A stretch of DNA of 26,153 bases from Deinococcus sedimenti (GCF_014648135.1 NZ_BMQN01000026.1:1-26153); one strand, 5' to 3'. Numbered from the stretch's first letter, positions 1-6,674 are shown. Notes: a model not told the origin generated them from the sequence alone. Program-made: numbers and translations.

Positions 1-66
1 CGGCTCCTCGGAATGCCGTTCTCAACTGCCAGCACGTCAGTTTCCCGAAGTGTCAGGTGCTGAGGC
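1..66. other. foreign junction sequence upstream of truncated protease
   Basis: These bases do not code for the missing N-terminal half of the prohead protease that follows: the protease frame has a stop at 61-63 and protease-like residues resume only at about position 67. CAGCAC at 30-35 can pair with GTGCTG at 57-62, an imperfect hairpin close to the junction of the kind found near some insertion-sequence ends. I cannot name an element from 66 bases. An insertion-sequence end, a deletion junction or an assembly edge are all possible. Confidence 0.4.
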
Positions 67-78
67 CTGATCCAGAAC

Positions 79-861
79 GTGGGCATCAAGTACGACCGCC
101 TCTGGATGGACGGCCCACTCCTCAAGTTCGAAGGCGTGGTCGTGGCCACCACGCAGGGCCGGGACCTTCAGGCCGTGCTCGACGCCGGGGTGAAGGTCGG
201 GATGAGCACCAACGTGCGTGGCAGCGCCCGGTACCTGCCGGCCAAGGAAGTGGACCCGGAATGGCCGGACCCGGAGGAAACCATTCAGGTCGTCAATGAC
301 GACGCGCGACTCATCACGATCGACGCCGTGATGGGGCCAGCTGACCTCGCCGGGGAGCTGAACGCGGCCGACAGCGTCAGGGAGGAGGATCACGTGAAAG
401 ACCTTGCGGAGCTGAAAGCGAAGTACCCCGCGCTGTACGACCAGGCCGTCGCAGCTGGGAAGCAGGAGGCCGGGGCGAACACCCTGGAAGATCAGCTGGC
501 ATCCGAACGCACCGCGCGTCTCGCCCTGGAAAAGAAGATCCAGGATGACGGGCGCAAGGCTATCGCTACGAAGGCCCTGACCGACGCCAACCTGCCCAAG
601 CTGGGCAAGTCTGGGGACATCGATCTGGACGCCCGCTTCGAGAAGCGCGTCACGGACGCGGCCCTGCGCGCTGAGAACGAGGACGAAGCCCGTGCCGAAG
701 TGGCGGCCCTGATCGCCGAGCGCAAGGTGAACACCGGCGCGGCGCAGGACGAGGCGAACAACCCCGGCCTGGACACCACGACTACCGTGCAGGACGGCAA
801 GAAGACCACCGGCAAGAGCCGCAGCACGTTCAGCGCGGCCCGCCGCTCGTTCGGCCTGTAA
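79..861 (+). CDS. prohead protease-scaffold protein, N-terminally truncated
   Basis: This is the remaining part of a phage capsid-maturation protease joined to its scaffold. Residues 1-95 look like the second half of the T4 gp21 / peptidase U9 type fold: LWMDG, then a VVVATTQGRDLQ segment, then the nucleophile-loop region GVKVGMSTNVRGSA, then a strand ending DAVMGPADLAG. In this family the catalytic His lies upstream, in the part lost here. Residues from about 106 are charged and helical (LEDQLASERTARLALEKKI), typical of scaffold. The GTG at 79 is the first plausible start after the stop at 61-63, but family-like residues begin a few codons earlier at CTG 67, and there is no clear ribosome binding site. 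The protease half is probably inactive as drawn unless the N-terminus is supplied elsewhere. The cement and major capsid genes follow directly, as expected for a head module. Confidence 0.75.
   Translation: MGIKYDRLWMDGPLLKFEGVVVATTQGRDLQAVLDAGVKVGMSTNVRGSARYLPAKEVDPEWPDPEETIQVVNDDARLITIDAVMGPADLAGELNAADSVREEDHVKDLAELKAKYPALYDQAVAAGKQEAGANTLEDQLASERTARLALEKKIQDDGRKAIATKALTDANLPKLGKSGDIDLDARFEKRVTDAALRAENEDEARAEVAALIAERKVNTGAAQDEANNPGLDTTTTVQDGKKTTGKSRSTFSAARRSFGL
394..861 (+). CDS. capsid scaffold protein from internal in-frame start
   Basis: A GTG at 394 is in frame with the protease gene and is preceded by a strong Shine-Dalgarno sequence, GGAGGAGG at 381-388, spaced 5 nt. Translation there would give a 155-residue protein beginning MKDLAELKAKYPALYDQAV: the charged, helical scaffold half without the protease. 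Nested in-frame scaffold genes inside protease genes are known from phage lambda (C and Nu3), and the break falls at the domain boundary predicted from sequence. The scaffold would help the major capsid protein assemble and then be cleaved or lost. Because it does not need the missing protease N-terminus, it could still be made. The domain logic and the binding site are visible; expression is inferred. Confidence 0.6.
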   Translation: MKDLAELKAKYPALYDQAVAAGKQEAGANTLEDQLASERTARLALEKKIQDDGRKAIATKALTDANLPKLGKSGDIDLDARFEKRVTDAALRAENEDEARAEVAALIAERKVNTGAAQDEANNPGLDTTTTVQDGKKTTGKSRSTFSAARRSFGL

Positions 862-905
862 CCCCGGCCCTTCACCCTCACATCACCCCATAGGAGGGGC
901 ACACC

Positions 906-1292
906 ATGGCGAAGAACCTCAACCGCACCGCGAAAGGCAACATCAGCCTCGCGATGCCCGTCCCCGCCGGCACCAAGAGCGGCGACGTCGTCCTGATCAA
1001 CACCAAGGGCCTCAAGGGCTGGGCGCAGACCGACCGCGCCACGGCCGCCACCGTCGCGGACGGCACGGCTGCCCCTGGTCTCGCCGATGGGCAGGCCACC
1101 GTCGAGCTGATCGGCATCAGCACCAGCGTGAACCTGCCTGTCGCCGGGGCAGGCTCGGCAGGCGACAAGGTCTACAAGGTCGCGGCGGACGGCACGTACA
1201 GCGGCGTCGCCAGCGGCAACGCCCTGATCGGGTACGCCCTGGCCGACTGGACGGACGGCAAGGTCACGCCCGTCGGCCTCACCAACGCCTGA
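906..1292 (+). CDS. capsid cement / decoration protein (DUF2190-like)
   Basis: A 128-residue protein with the pattern of DUF2190 capsid cement proteins: an N-terminal arm, a KSGDVVLINTKGLKGWAQTD strand pair, a VELIGISTSVNLPV segment, GDKVYKVAADGTYS, and a closing IGYALADW followed by V-P-V-G-L. In this family the protein binds the outside of the expanded capsid and stabilises it. It lies between scaffold and major capsid genes, the usual place. The ATG at 906 has an excellent ribosome binding site (AGGAGGGG just upstream). Composition matches its neighbours. Family assignment is by pattern and gene order. Confidence 0.75.
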   Translation: MAKNLNRTAKGNISLAMPVPAGTKSGDVVLINTKGLKGWAQTDRATAATVADGTAAPGLADGQATVELIGISTSVNLPVAGAGSAGDKVYKVAADGTYSGVASGNALIGYALADWTDGKVTPVGLTNA

Positions 1293-1359
1293 CCGGCCCT
1301 CATCCCTTCACCGCCCGGCCTGAGCGCCGGGCTTCTTCATGCCCCAAGGAGGGCCATTC

Positions 1360-2532
1360 ATGTCCAAGACCCTACTCCTGAAAATGCAGCTCGCCGAAGC
1401 CAAAGGCGAGATTCCCACCGGTACCGCGCAGGCCGCCACCGACGCCGTGATCGTCGAGGCGGGCACCCGCGCGTTCTACCAGGGCTACCACGGCGCGCAG
1501 AACGTGGCCGACGCGTACGCGGCCGTCCGCGCCGAGCGCGCCACGCTGAGTGACGCCCAGGTCGAAGCGCAGGTCGAGTCCCTCGCTGACGAGTTCATCG
1601 ACAGCATTGGCCCGCTGATGGCCGCGCAGCGCCTCACCGACACGCACACCACCAGCGACCTGCCGCTGGCCCTGGCCAACCTGCGCCAGCGCACGCTGCT
1701 GCCCGCATACCAGGGGCCGATCAGCAACTGGCGCTCCTTCGCCCGTGTGATCACCGTGCCGGACTTCAAGACCATCCGCACGATGCGCCTCAGCGAGATG
1801 GGCGAACTGGCCCTGCGCCCCGAGAAGGAAGACGTCCAGTACGCCACCTTCAGCGAGGCAGAGGGCGGGTACCGCGTCGCGAACTACGAGAAGGCTCTCT
1901 CGTACACGTGGGAGATGAGCCAGAACGACGAGGTGGGCGTGTTCACGCGCGGCCTGGAAAGCCTGGGCCGCGGCGCCGGACGCACCGAAGCCATCGTGGT
2001 GTTCAAGGCCATCCTCGACGGCCTGAGCAGCGGGAAGATCACCGTGGCCGGGGACGGCTCTGGCGCGCCCACCATCGACACCATCAAGAAGCTGCGCGCC
2101 AAGTTCGCTGCCCGCACCTTCAAGGACGGGGACGGCAACGATCTGGAGTACGGCGTCGACATCACCGACATCATCTTCGGCACGGCCAACCGGGACGCGT
2201 TCAACCTGGCGAACACTCAGGAGTACGAGGACGCCCGCAGCGGCCGCACCCCGAACATCCTGCGCGGCGCTTTCACGCTGCACCTCGAGCGCCTGTGGAG
2301 CCGCGTGTTCGGTCAGGATTACGTGGCGTTCGACCGCATGGTCGACTGGCTGGAAGTGGCGTTCCTGGACGGCTTCGCAGGCGGACCGCTGACGTACACG
2401 GAGATGCCCACGACGCGCGAGTACCAGGATCAGGGCAGCTTCCGGAACCACAGCTTCGCGGTGAAGGTCGGTCACGTGCTGGGCGCCCGAGTCGTGGACC
2501 CGAACGGTGCCGTGCTCGTGCAGGGCAGCTGA
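1360..2532 (+). CDS. major capsid protein (HK97-fold, Mu gpT-like)
   Basis: A 390-residue protein that would form the capsid shell. The first 110 residues are charged and helical, then the sequence switches to a capsid-like core: NWRSFARVITVPDFKTIRTM, EDVQYATFSEAEGGYRVANY and KALSYTWEMSQNDEVGVFTR, followed by a helix rich in Gly, Arg and Ala and a late strand region ending SFAVKVGHVLGARVVDPNG. The order E-loop, spine helix, then P-domain strands, with an N-arm, resembles gpT-type HK97-fold capsid proteins. An ATG at 1339 also opens the frame, but AAGGAGGG at 1344-1351 lies at the correct distance only for the ATG at 1360, so that start is chosen. Position after cement and before connectors supports the call. 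Confidence 0.85.
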   Translation: MSKTLLLKMQLAEAKGEIPTGTAQAATDAVIVEAGTRAFYQGYHGAQNVADAYAAVRAERATLSDAQVEAQVESLADEFIDSIGPLMAAQRLTDTHTTSDLPLALANLRQRTLLPAYQGPISNWRSFARVITVPDFKTIRTMRLSEMGELALRPEKEDVQYATFSEAEGGYRVANYEKALSYTWEMSQNDEVGVFTRGLESLGRGAGRTEAIVVFKAILDGLSSGKITVAGDGSGAPTIDTIKKLRAKFAARTFKDGDGNDLEYGVDITDIIFGTANRDAFNLANTQEYEDARSGRTPNILRGAFTLHLERLWSRVFGQDYVAFDRMVDWLEVAFLDGFAGGPLTYTEMPTTREYQDQGSFRNHSFAVKVGHVLGARVVDPNGAVLVQGS

Positions 2533-2547
2533 GCGAGGGGGTGACCC

Positions 2548-2928
2548 ATGGCCCTGAGCGCAGATGACCTGAAGCGGCTGCGGGTGCTGGTCACCCCCGC
2601 CGCCTGGGCCGCCCACGAAGCCCTGGACTCCACTGAGCAGGTGGATGCGGAGCTGGCCTTCGAGGTGCACGGCGACGTGCGGCTCGTGGCGGCCGACATC
2701 CTCGAAATGGTGTGCCTGAAGGCGCGCGGCGCGGCCCTCACAGCGCCCGGCAAGAAGCGCCTGAAGGTGGGCAAAATCGAGATCGAGAAGGCCGCCACCG
2801 GCACGGTCAGCGCCGCCAATGCGGACGCGTGGTGCACCCTGGCCGGACGCCTGCGCGATCAGGCCGCCGGGAGTGGCGTCCCCGGCCCGGCGCTGGTGGG
2901 CTGGGACGAATGTGAGGTGTGGCCATGA
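2548..2928 (+). CDS. putative head-tail connector protein
   Basis: A 126-residue protein with no motif I can name with certainty. It begins with helices (LSADDLKRLRVLV, AAWAAHEAL), has an AADILEMVCLKARG helix, a lysine-rich GKKRLKVGKIEIEKAATGTV hairpin, then a helix ADAWCTLAGRLRDQAA. This helical layout, the size and the place right after the major capsid gene fit adaptor/connector proteins of the gp6/gp15 type that sit under the portal. The start ATG has GAGGGGGTGA upstream. Its stop codon overlaps the start of the next gene (ATGA), so the two are probably translationally coupled. Function is inferred from context. Confidence 0.6.
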   Translation: MALSADDLKRLRVLVTPAAWAAHEALDSTEQVDAELAFEVHGDVRLVAADILEMVCLKARGAALTAPGKKRLKVGKIEIEKAATGTVSAANADAWCTLAGRLRDQAAGSGVPGPALVGWDECEVWP

Positions 2929-3398
2929 CTGGCGTGCTGACCGCTGAGTTCCAGGCAGAGCGTCCCGAACTGGACGAGCTGTATGCCGAGCTCGGGCAGA
3001 CCGTCGAGGTGTTCCGCGCGCAGGTGCGGCCCGCTGATCCTGGGGCACTCCCGCCTCCGGATCTGGACGAGTCCGGCATGCCCGTCACGCCACCCCCGGC
3101 CGATCCCACGCCCGCCACGCCCGGCGCCGGGGTCTCCCTGGGCAGCTGGCCGTGTGTGGCCTACCAGCTGGACGCGCAGGACCGCGCCACCATCGGCGGG
3201 GACACCGCGCTGCCGCTCTGGGAAGGGGTCATCCACTGGAGTGCCCCTCTGCACGAACCCGGTCTGATCCTCGTGATCAGTGGGGGAGAGCTGCCCAGCC
3301 CGGTCACCTTGAAGCCTATCGGGGACATCGTGGACGAGGGCACCCAGCGCGTCGCGTGGTCGTTCACGGCCCGCGCCACCGATGGGCGCAGCGCATGA
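2925..3398 (+). CDS. putative head-closure / minor capsid protein
   Basis: A 157-residue protein starting at ATG 2925, whose ATGA overlaps the preceding stop; GAGGTG at 2914-2919 supports it over a GTG at 2919. Residues 1-35 are acidic and helical (AERPELDELYAELGQTVEVF). Residues 38-75 form a low-complexity linker rich in Pro, Ala and Asp. The rest is a small strand-rich domain (WEGVIHWSAPLHEPGLILVI, then a segment ending VAWSFTARATDGRSA). A beta-rich domain behind a flexible linker at this point in the operon fits a head-closure (neck) protein, but no family motif is clear. The start of the next gene overlaps its stop. Confidence 0.6.
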   Translation: MTGVLTAEFQAERPELDELYAELGQTVEVFRAQVRPADPGALPPPDLDESGMPVTPPPADPTPATPGAGVSLGSWPCVAYQLDAQDRATIGGDTALPLWEGVIHWSAPLHEPGLILVISGGELPSPVTLKPIGDIVDEGTQRVAWSFTARATDGRSA

Positions 3399-3823
3399 CT
3401 CGTCTGACGCTGCACCCGGATGCTGAGGAGCGGCTGCGTCGGTACCTGCAACCCGCGCTGGAAGTGATCGCTCAGGAGACCCTGACCTTCCTCCGGGAGA
3501 AGCTCAATCAGCCGGGTGAAGGCATCCACCACCCTGGCCTGCCCAACCCCAGCAGCAACCCCGGCGAGTACCCGGCCAAGCAGAGCGGCGCCCTGCTGGC
3601 CTGCCTCGGCAAAGAGCAGCTGGCTGACGGCGCCTGGGTCGTGGGCGCGCTGAACAGTGTCGCCCCCGTCCCACCCGAAGCTTGGGCGCTGGAATTCCCC
3701 GAGCCGCCCCGCTCCCCGATCAACCGCACCACTGATCACGGTGCCCGCCCCTGGCTCTCCAAGGCCCTGGGGGACACCGAGCTGCACAGCCGCCTCCGCG
3801 CGGCCCTGAACGCCCTGCAGTGA
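3395..3823 (+). CDS. HK97 gp10-like neck / tail completion protein
   Basis: A 142-residue protein resembling the HK97 gp10 family of tail-completion and neck proteins: an N-terminal helix pair (PDAEERLRRYLQPALEVIAQ), then GEYPAKQSGALLACLG, which matches the family's YP-x-x-x-(S/T)G-x-L signature, a strand pair (WVVGALNSVAPV), EAWALEFPEP in the place of the usual A-x-x-x-E-F-G, and ARPWLSKAL near the end in the place of R-P-F-L. The start is the ATG of an ATGA overlap with the preceding gene at 3395; a longer frame opens at 3152 but would overlap that gene extensively. Such proteins help join the tail to the head. Confidence 0.75.
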   Translation: MTRLTLHPDAEERLRRYLQPALEVIAQETLTFLREKLNQPGEGIHHPGLPNPSSNPGEYPAKQSGALLACLGKEQLADGAWVVGALNSVAPVPPEAWALEFPEPPRSPINRTTDHGARPWLSKALGDTELHSRLRAALNALQ

Positions 3824-3849
3824 ACTCCACTCACAGGAGGTGACCCGCT

Positions 3850-4263
3850 CTGACCCTCGATCAACTCCTCGCGCAGCTGGGCGTGGCCCTGGCCCGGGAC
3901 GACACCGGCGCCGTGGCCAGCCACATGATCCCGGAGCCACTTCCACCCACCGGGACGATCTACGCCGTGACCAGCGACACCGGGGACAGCCTGGTCAGCC
4001 AGTTGCACGGCGCGCAGGAGCGGCAGCGCCTGGTGCTCGTGATGCTCTACGGCGCCCCGCCCACCGCTGCCGGGAAGACGCAACTCGACCTTCTCCTCGC
4101 GCACCTGAAGCGGCGCGCGGGCGAGGTGGACCGGCACCCCACCCTCAAGCTCCGCCGCGGCGGCGCCAGTCCCGCCGACGGGATGCCCACCCGCTTCGAC
4201 GCCGCCACCCGCACGCACTACGCGGGGCAGCGGTTCGCCCTCACGTACCTGCAAGTCCACTAA
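3850..4263 (+). CDS. putative tail terminator protein, CTG start
   Basis: A 137-residue protein read as MTLDQLLAQLGVALARDDTG onward. The frame is closed by a TGA at 3841-3843. The only codon correctly spaced from the strong AGGAGG at 3836-3841 is CTG 3850, 8 nt downstream; the next conventional start, GTG 3883, lacks a binding site and would cut the first helix. The body has strands (IYAVTSDTGD, ERQRLVLVMLYGA) and a helix KTQLDLLLAHLKRRAG, and ends RFALTYLQVH. Size, order and the final strand fit a tail terminator (gpU/gp17-like) that caps the tube, directly before the tail tube gene. The family is inferred from context. Confidence 0.6.
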   Translation: MTLDQLLAQLGVALARDDTGAVASHMIPEPLPPTGTIYAVTSDTGDSLVSQLHGAQERQRLVLVMLYGAPPTAAGKTQLDLLLAHLKRRAGEVDRHPTLKLRRGGASPADGMPTRFDAATRTHYAGQRFALTYLQVH

Positions 4264-4274
4264 GGAGAATCATC

Positions 4275-5003
4275 ATGGCTCAAGGCGATCTACCCGCAAC
4301 TCTGCCCGCCGATACCACCCCCAACGCCTACAGCGGCACCAAGCTCATGACGTATCTGCTGGCGGTCGGGGCGACGACCATCGTGCCGAATACCACGCTG
4401 ACCAACACGACTGCTGTCGCCGCCAACGCCACCAGCATGACCATCAGCGCGCCCAGCAGCGTGGCCATCCCCAGTGGCACCGTGCTGACCTTCGGCACCA
4501 CCCAGGTCACCACCACCGCCGCCGCGACCGTCACGAACGCCGGGACCGCTGTGGCCATCCAGGCCGCGCCGGCTGCTGTGGCTGCGAACACCACGGCGAC
4601 GTACACCAACCTGCTGGAAGTGCCGATCGCGGAGGAGAGCAACCCTACCCTCACGGACCAGGAAGAAACCATCAACGTGCACGGCCGCATCACGCCCATC
4701 CGCGTGGTGAACGGGAAGGACATGACGGCCAGCATCAAGACGCTGGGCGGCATCGACGACCCCGTGGTCAAGCGCCTGATCACGAAGGGCATGAGCATCA
4801 GCCCGAACAACCGGGAGCGCATCCTGTGGCTGTACCCCGATGGCTTCGCGCTGCTCGCCACGGTGAACATCGGTGCGCCCACCCGGCAGGCTGCCGCCGG
4901 GAGCACCCAGCGTGTGATGGTCAGCGCGAACCTCTCGGGCGGCCTGTACTGGGCGAACCTGAACGACACCACGCCCGAGTGGAAGCCGGTCAACGGCAAC
5001 TGA
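4275..5003 (+). CDS. major tail tube protein
   Basis: A 242-residue protein that probably forms the stacked rings of the tail tube. Residues 30-115 are unusually rich in Thr, Ala and Asn (ATTIVPNTTLTNTTAVAANA, AAATVTNAGTAVAIQAAPAA), suggesting an inserted, exposed beta domain. Residues 120-242 look like a tail tube core: LLEVPIAEESNPTLTDQEET, then ITPIRVVNGKDMTASIKTLG, then ILWLYPDGFALLATVNIGAP and a closing LYWANLNDTTPEWK. The start ATG has AAGGAGA upstream. The gene lies directly before the tail chaperone frameshift pair and the tape measure gene, the standard position. The call rests mainly on order and size. Confidence 0.75.
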   Translation: MAQGDLPATLPADTTPNAYSGTKLMTYLLAVGATTIVPNTTLTNTTAVAANATSMTISAPSSVAIPSGTVLTFGTTQVTTTAAATVTNAGTAVAIQAAPAAVAANTTATYTNLLEVPIAEESNPTLTDQEETINVHGRITPIRVVNGKDMTASIKTLGGIDDPVVKRLITKGMSISPNNRERILWLYPDGFALLATVNIGAPTRQAAAGSTQRVMVSANLSGGLYWANLNDTTPEWKPVNGN

Positions 5004-5024
5004 ACCCCTGACGGGAGGTGAGTC

Positions 5025-5300
5025 ATGCAAACCGAACCACTGATCGTGCTGGGGGAGCGTGGCCGCCTCCCCCAACTGGCCCTGCTGGGCTGCACCGTGT
5101 TCGAGGACCGCATCGAGGCGAAGGGGTTCATCCTGTACGCGCCTCTGAAGCGGGGCCGCACCCTGGCCCGCATGCAGAAAGCCACGCACGGCTGGACCGT
5201 ACCGCGCGGCGCTCTGCTGGCCCGCGCCCCACGCCTCCCGGACCCGCAGGTCAGCCTGCACGCGGGCCTGACCCTCCCACTCGCCCGAAGGGGACGCTGA
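5025..5300 (+). CDS. small tail-module protein of unknown function
   Basis: A 91-residue basic protein I do not recognise. It has a strand-rich start (PLIVLGERGRLPQLALLGCT), a central RIEAKGFILYAPLKRGRTLA segment, and an Arg- and Pro-rich end (LARAPRLPDPQVSL). The start ATG has GGGAGGTGA upstream, and its stop TGA lies immediately before the ATG of the tail chaperone at 5301, so the two are probably coupled. Its place between tail tube and chaperone suggests a role in tail assembly. Confidence 0.6.
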   Translation: MQTEPLIVLGERGRLPQLALLGCTVFEDRIEAKGFILYAPLKRGRTLARMQKATHGWTVPRGALLARAPRLPDPQVSLHAGLTLPLARRGR

Positions 5301-5741
5301 ATGACGTACGACGATTTGAAGCAGCGCCACAACGAAAGAATGGCCGCCCCAGAGGCAGCCCTTGGGGAACCCAACCCCGACTTCACCGACCCCTTCGGAC
5401 CCCTCAGCGTCCCGTACCTCGCGCCCAGCTGGCGGGAACTGGGCCTCGTGCGCAGCCTCGGCCAGCTGGAACTGGACACGCAAGCGCAGGTGATCTACAC
5501 CCTGCTGGCGCGCCGCCTGCCGGACCTGACGTTCGACGAGTTCCTAGACCTGACCGCCCCGGAGCACTTCAGCCCCTGGTGGCAGGCCACCCGCGCGCCC
5601 ATCCCACCGGATCAGGAGGGAGGCGATAGCGGCCCCCCTTCGACTGGGCGGGTGCCCTCGCGGCTCTCGCCCTGGCGTGCCCGGCTGTCCGGTGGATCGA
5701 CGCCCCCCTCGACCGCGTCCAACATGCCCTCACCACCCTGA
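5301..5741 (+). CDS. tail assembly chaperone, short form (gpG-like)
   Basis: A 146-residue zero-frame product. Residues 1-100 form the likely folded part, with TQAQVIYTLLARRLPDLTFD followed by EFLDL, the helical pattern common in siphovirus tail chaperones. After about residue 113 the zero frame becomes Pro-, Ser- and Arg-rich with no domain character, as expected where most of the function lies in the alternative frame. In lambda, gpG and its frameshifted gpGT bind the tape measure protein and tail tube during assembly. Here the tape measure gene follows about 0.9 kb downstream, with a moron in between. The ATG directly follows the stop of the preceding gene. Confidence 0.7.
   Translation: MTYDDLKQRHNERMAAPEAALGEPNPDFTDPFGPLSVPYLAPSWRELGLVRSLGQLELDTQAQVIYTLLARRLPDLTFDEFLDLTAPEHFSPWWQATRAPIPPDQEGGDSGPPSTGRVPSRLSPWRARLSGGSTPPSTASNMPSPP
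5614..5672 (+). promoter_or_regulatory. -1 programmed ribosomal frameshift signal
   Basis: Three elements are visible. The slippery heptamer C CCC CCT at 5633-5639 lies with CCC and CCT as zero-frame codons, so both tRNAs keep pairing after a one-base slip back. An internal Shine-Dalgarno-like AGGAGG at 5614-5619 lies 13 nt upstream, near the spacing that stimulates -1 shifting in dnaX. A short stem, GGGCG at 5646-5650 with CGCCC at 5668-5672, begins 6 nt downstream. The -1 frame has a stop at 5627-5629 just before the site and is then open to 6040. Confidence 0.7.
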
Positions 5742-6040
5742 CCGCCGGGGAGCAGCGCCAGTGGCAGCGGCAGGTCTGGGCGGGCGCGATCGCCTGGGGT
5801 GCAGAGCCGCCGAAGGACCTGAACGCGCGGATCCTCCCGGACTTCACGGACCGCACCCGCCCGGCCACGCTTCGGGCCGTGCCGTACCCGGTGCCGCGCG
5901 ACGTGGCGGCCGGATTGAGTGCGGCCATGAGGGCAGGCCTACTCCAAGGCCCGGCGTGGACGTCTTGGCCTGCCGCACGAGACGGCCGCCCGCTCATTCA
6001 GGTGTGGGACGGCATCGCGCTGTCCGGCGGGTTGGAGTGA
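5639..6040 (+). CDS. tail chaperone T extension, read by -1 frameshift (gpGT-like)
   Basis: This frame has no plausible start codon and is closed by TAG at 5627-5629, so it is best read as the continuation of the chaperone after slippage at 5633-5639. The extension runs FDWAGALAALALACPAVRWI, later TLTAGEQRQWQRQVWAGAIA, and ends IQVWDGIALSGGLE; it reads like protein, unlike the zero frame over the same bases. The fusion would be 113 codons of the short form plus 133 codons of extension, 246 residues in all. In phages with this arrangement the fusion recruits the tape measure protein, and the long to short ratio is set by slippage. The frame and the signal are seen; the function is from the family. 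Confidence 0.7.
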   Translation, partial: FDWAGALAALALACPAVRWIDAPLDRVQHALTTLTAGEQRQWQRQVWAGAIAWGAEPPKDLNARILPDFTDRTRPATLRAVPYPVPRDVAAGLSAAMRAGLLQGPAWTSWPAARDGRPLIQVWDGIALSGGLE

Positions 6041-6074
6041 GGCAAACGAGCCGCCTGTGACAACATGGGCGGTT

Positions 6075-6086
6075 TAAGCTGCGGGA
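6075..6086 (+). promoter_or_regulatory. leaderless-type -10 element of the moron
   Basis: TAAGCT at 6075-6080 fits the TANNNT -10 pattern and lies 6 nt before the GTG at 6087, so transcription would start at or beside the start codon. This geometry is known for leaderless genes in Deinococcus. No good -35 hexamer is visible at 16-18 nt. A short inverted pair CCGCC/GGCGG lies just upstream (about 6051-6073). Confidence 0.45.
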
Positions 6087-6602
6087 GTGAAACCAATCAT
6101 CCTGTTGGCCGCCCTTCTCGCATCGGTGGCATTGGCAGACGTTCGTGTTCCAAACACAAAAGTTTCTTATCGCCTAGCGCTTGATCCAATGACTGATCGC
6201 AACGCAAGCATGGTTTTCATTGACGCTGCCGAAGATTCCTCTGGTCAGACCTACGTTGCATTCAAGTGTGATGCGGGTACGCCTTGGTTTGGACTGTACA
6301 CGCGCACCCCTCTTTCAAGTCGGGTGGATGTGGAAATGGGATCTAGCCTTCCTATTTATTACAGGGTAGATAGCGACCCTATAGATAGTATCGATACATT
6401 TCCTAGGTATAGCGACAAGACTGGGCAGATAACCATATCGGAAGCTTTTCAGAGAGACAGCATGGCCATGCTTTACGCCTTTTTGTCCGCCAAAACTCGC
6501 GTGATGGTCCGCTTTAATCATTACACTGGCCGCCAGATTACTTATACTTTCCCTGCTGCGGGTTTTGGAAAGGCCTTCCAATCAATAAAGAGCTGTCGAT
6601 AA
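6087..6602 (+). CDS. secreted hypothetical protein, moron
   Basis: A 171-residue protein starting at GTG with a clear signal peptide (MKPIILLAALLASVALA, probable cut after Ala-Leu-Ala or LADV). The mature part is strand-rich, with two cysteines (AFKCDAG and the final KSCR) that could pair outside the membrane. I recognise no family. The gene differs sharply from its neighbours: it uses many A/T-ending codons and lies in visibly AT-richer DNA. It interrupts the tail chaperone to tape measure order, with its own -10 element before it and its own terminator after it. This is the classic layout of a moron, a cargo gene expressed from the prophage and likely useful to the lysogen, for instance by altering the cell surface. 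Confidence 0.75.
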   Translation: MKPIILLAALLASVALADVRVPNTKVSYRLALDPMTDRNASMVFIDAAEDSSGQTYVAFKCDAGTPWFGLYTRTPLSSRVDVEMGSSLPIYYRVDSDPIDSIDTFPRYSDKTGQITISEAFQRDSMAMLYAFLSAKTRVMVRFNHYTGRQITYTFPAAGFGKAFQSIKSCR

Positions 6603-6624
6603 GGTTCCCTTCAACAGTAAGCAC

Positions 6625-6647
6625 ACCGCCCCCAGTGGGCGGTTTTT
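6625..6647 (+). terminator. rho-independent terminator after the moron
   Basis: ACCGCCC at 6625-6631 pairs perfectly with GGGCGGT at 6637-6643 around a 5-nt loop, and a run of T follows (6643-6647). It ends the moron transcript 22 nt after its stop, just before the tape measure ribosome binding site. Confidence 0.8.
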
Positions 6648-6674
6648 CATTCCCCATTCAGGAGGTGACCCCCC

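Noticed and set aside
1372..3048. Long minus-strand frame (558 residues) opposite the major capsid gene
   Set aside because: It is a high-GC shadow of well-supported plus-strand genes; the translation is low-complexity with no domain pattern.
3152..3823. Longer start (3152) for the gp10-like gene
   Set aside because: It would overlap the previous gene by about 250 nt, and the extra residues are a shadow; the ATGA overlap at 3395 is the natural start.
5677..6060. Plus-strand frame of 127 residues starting ATG 5677
   Set aside because: It overlaps the chaperone extension in another frame, has no ribosome binding site, and is Arg/Pro-rich; the -1 frame reads as the better protein.
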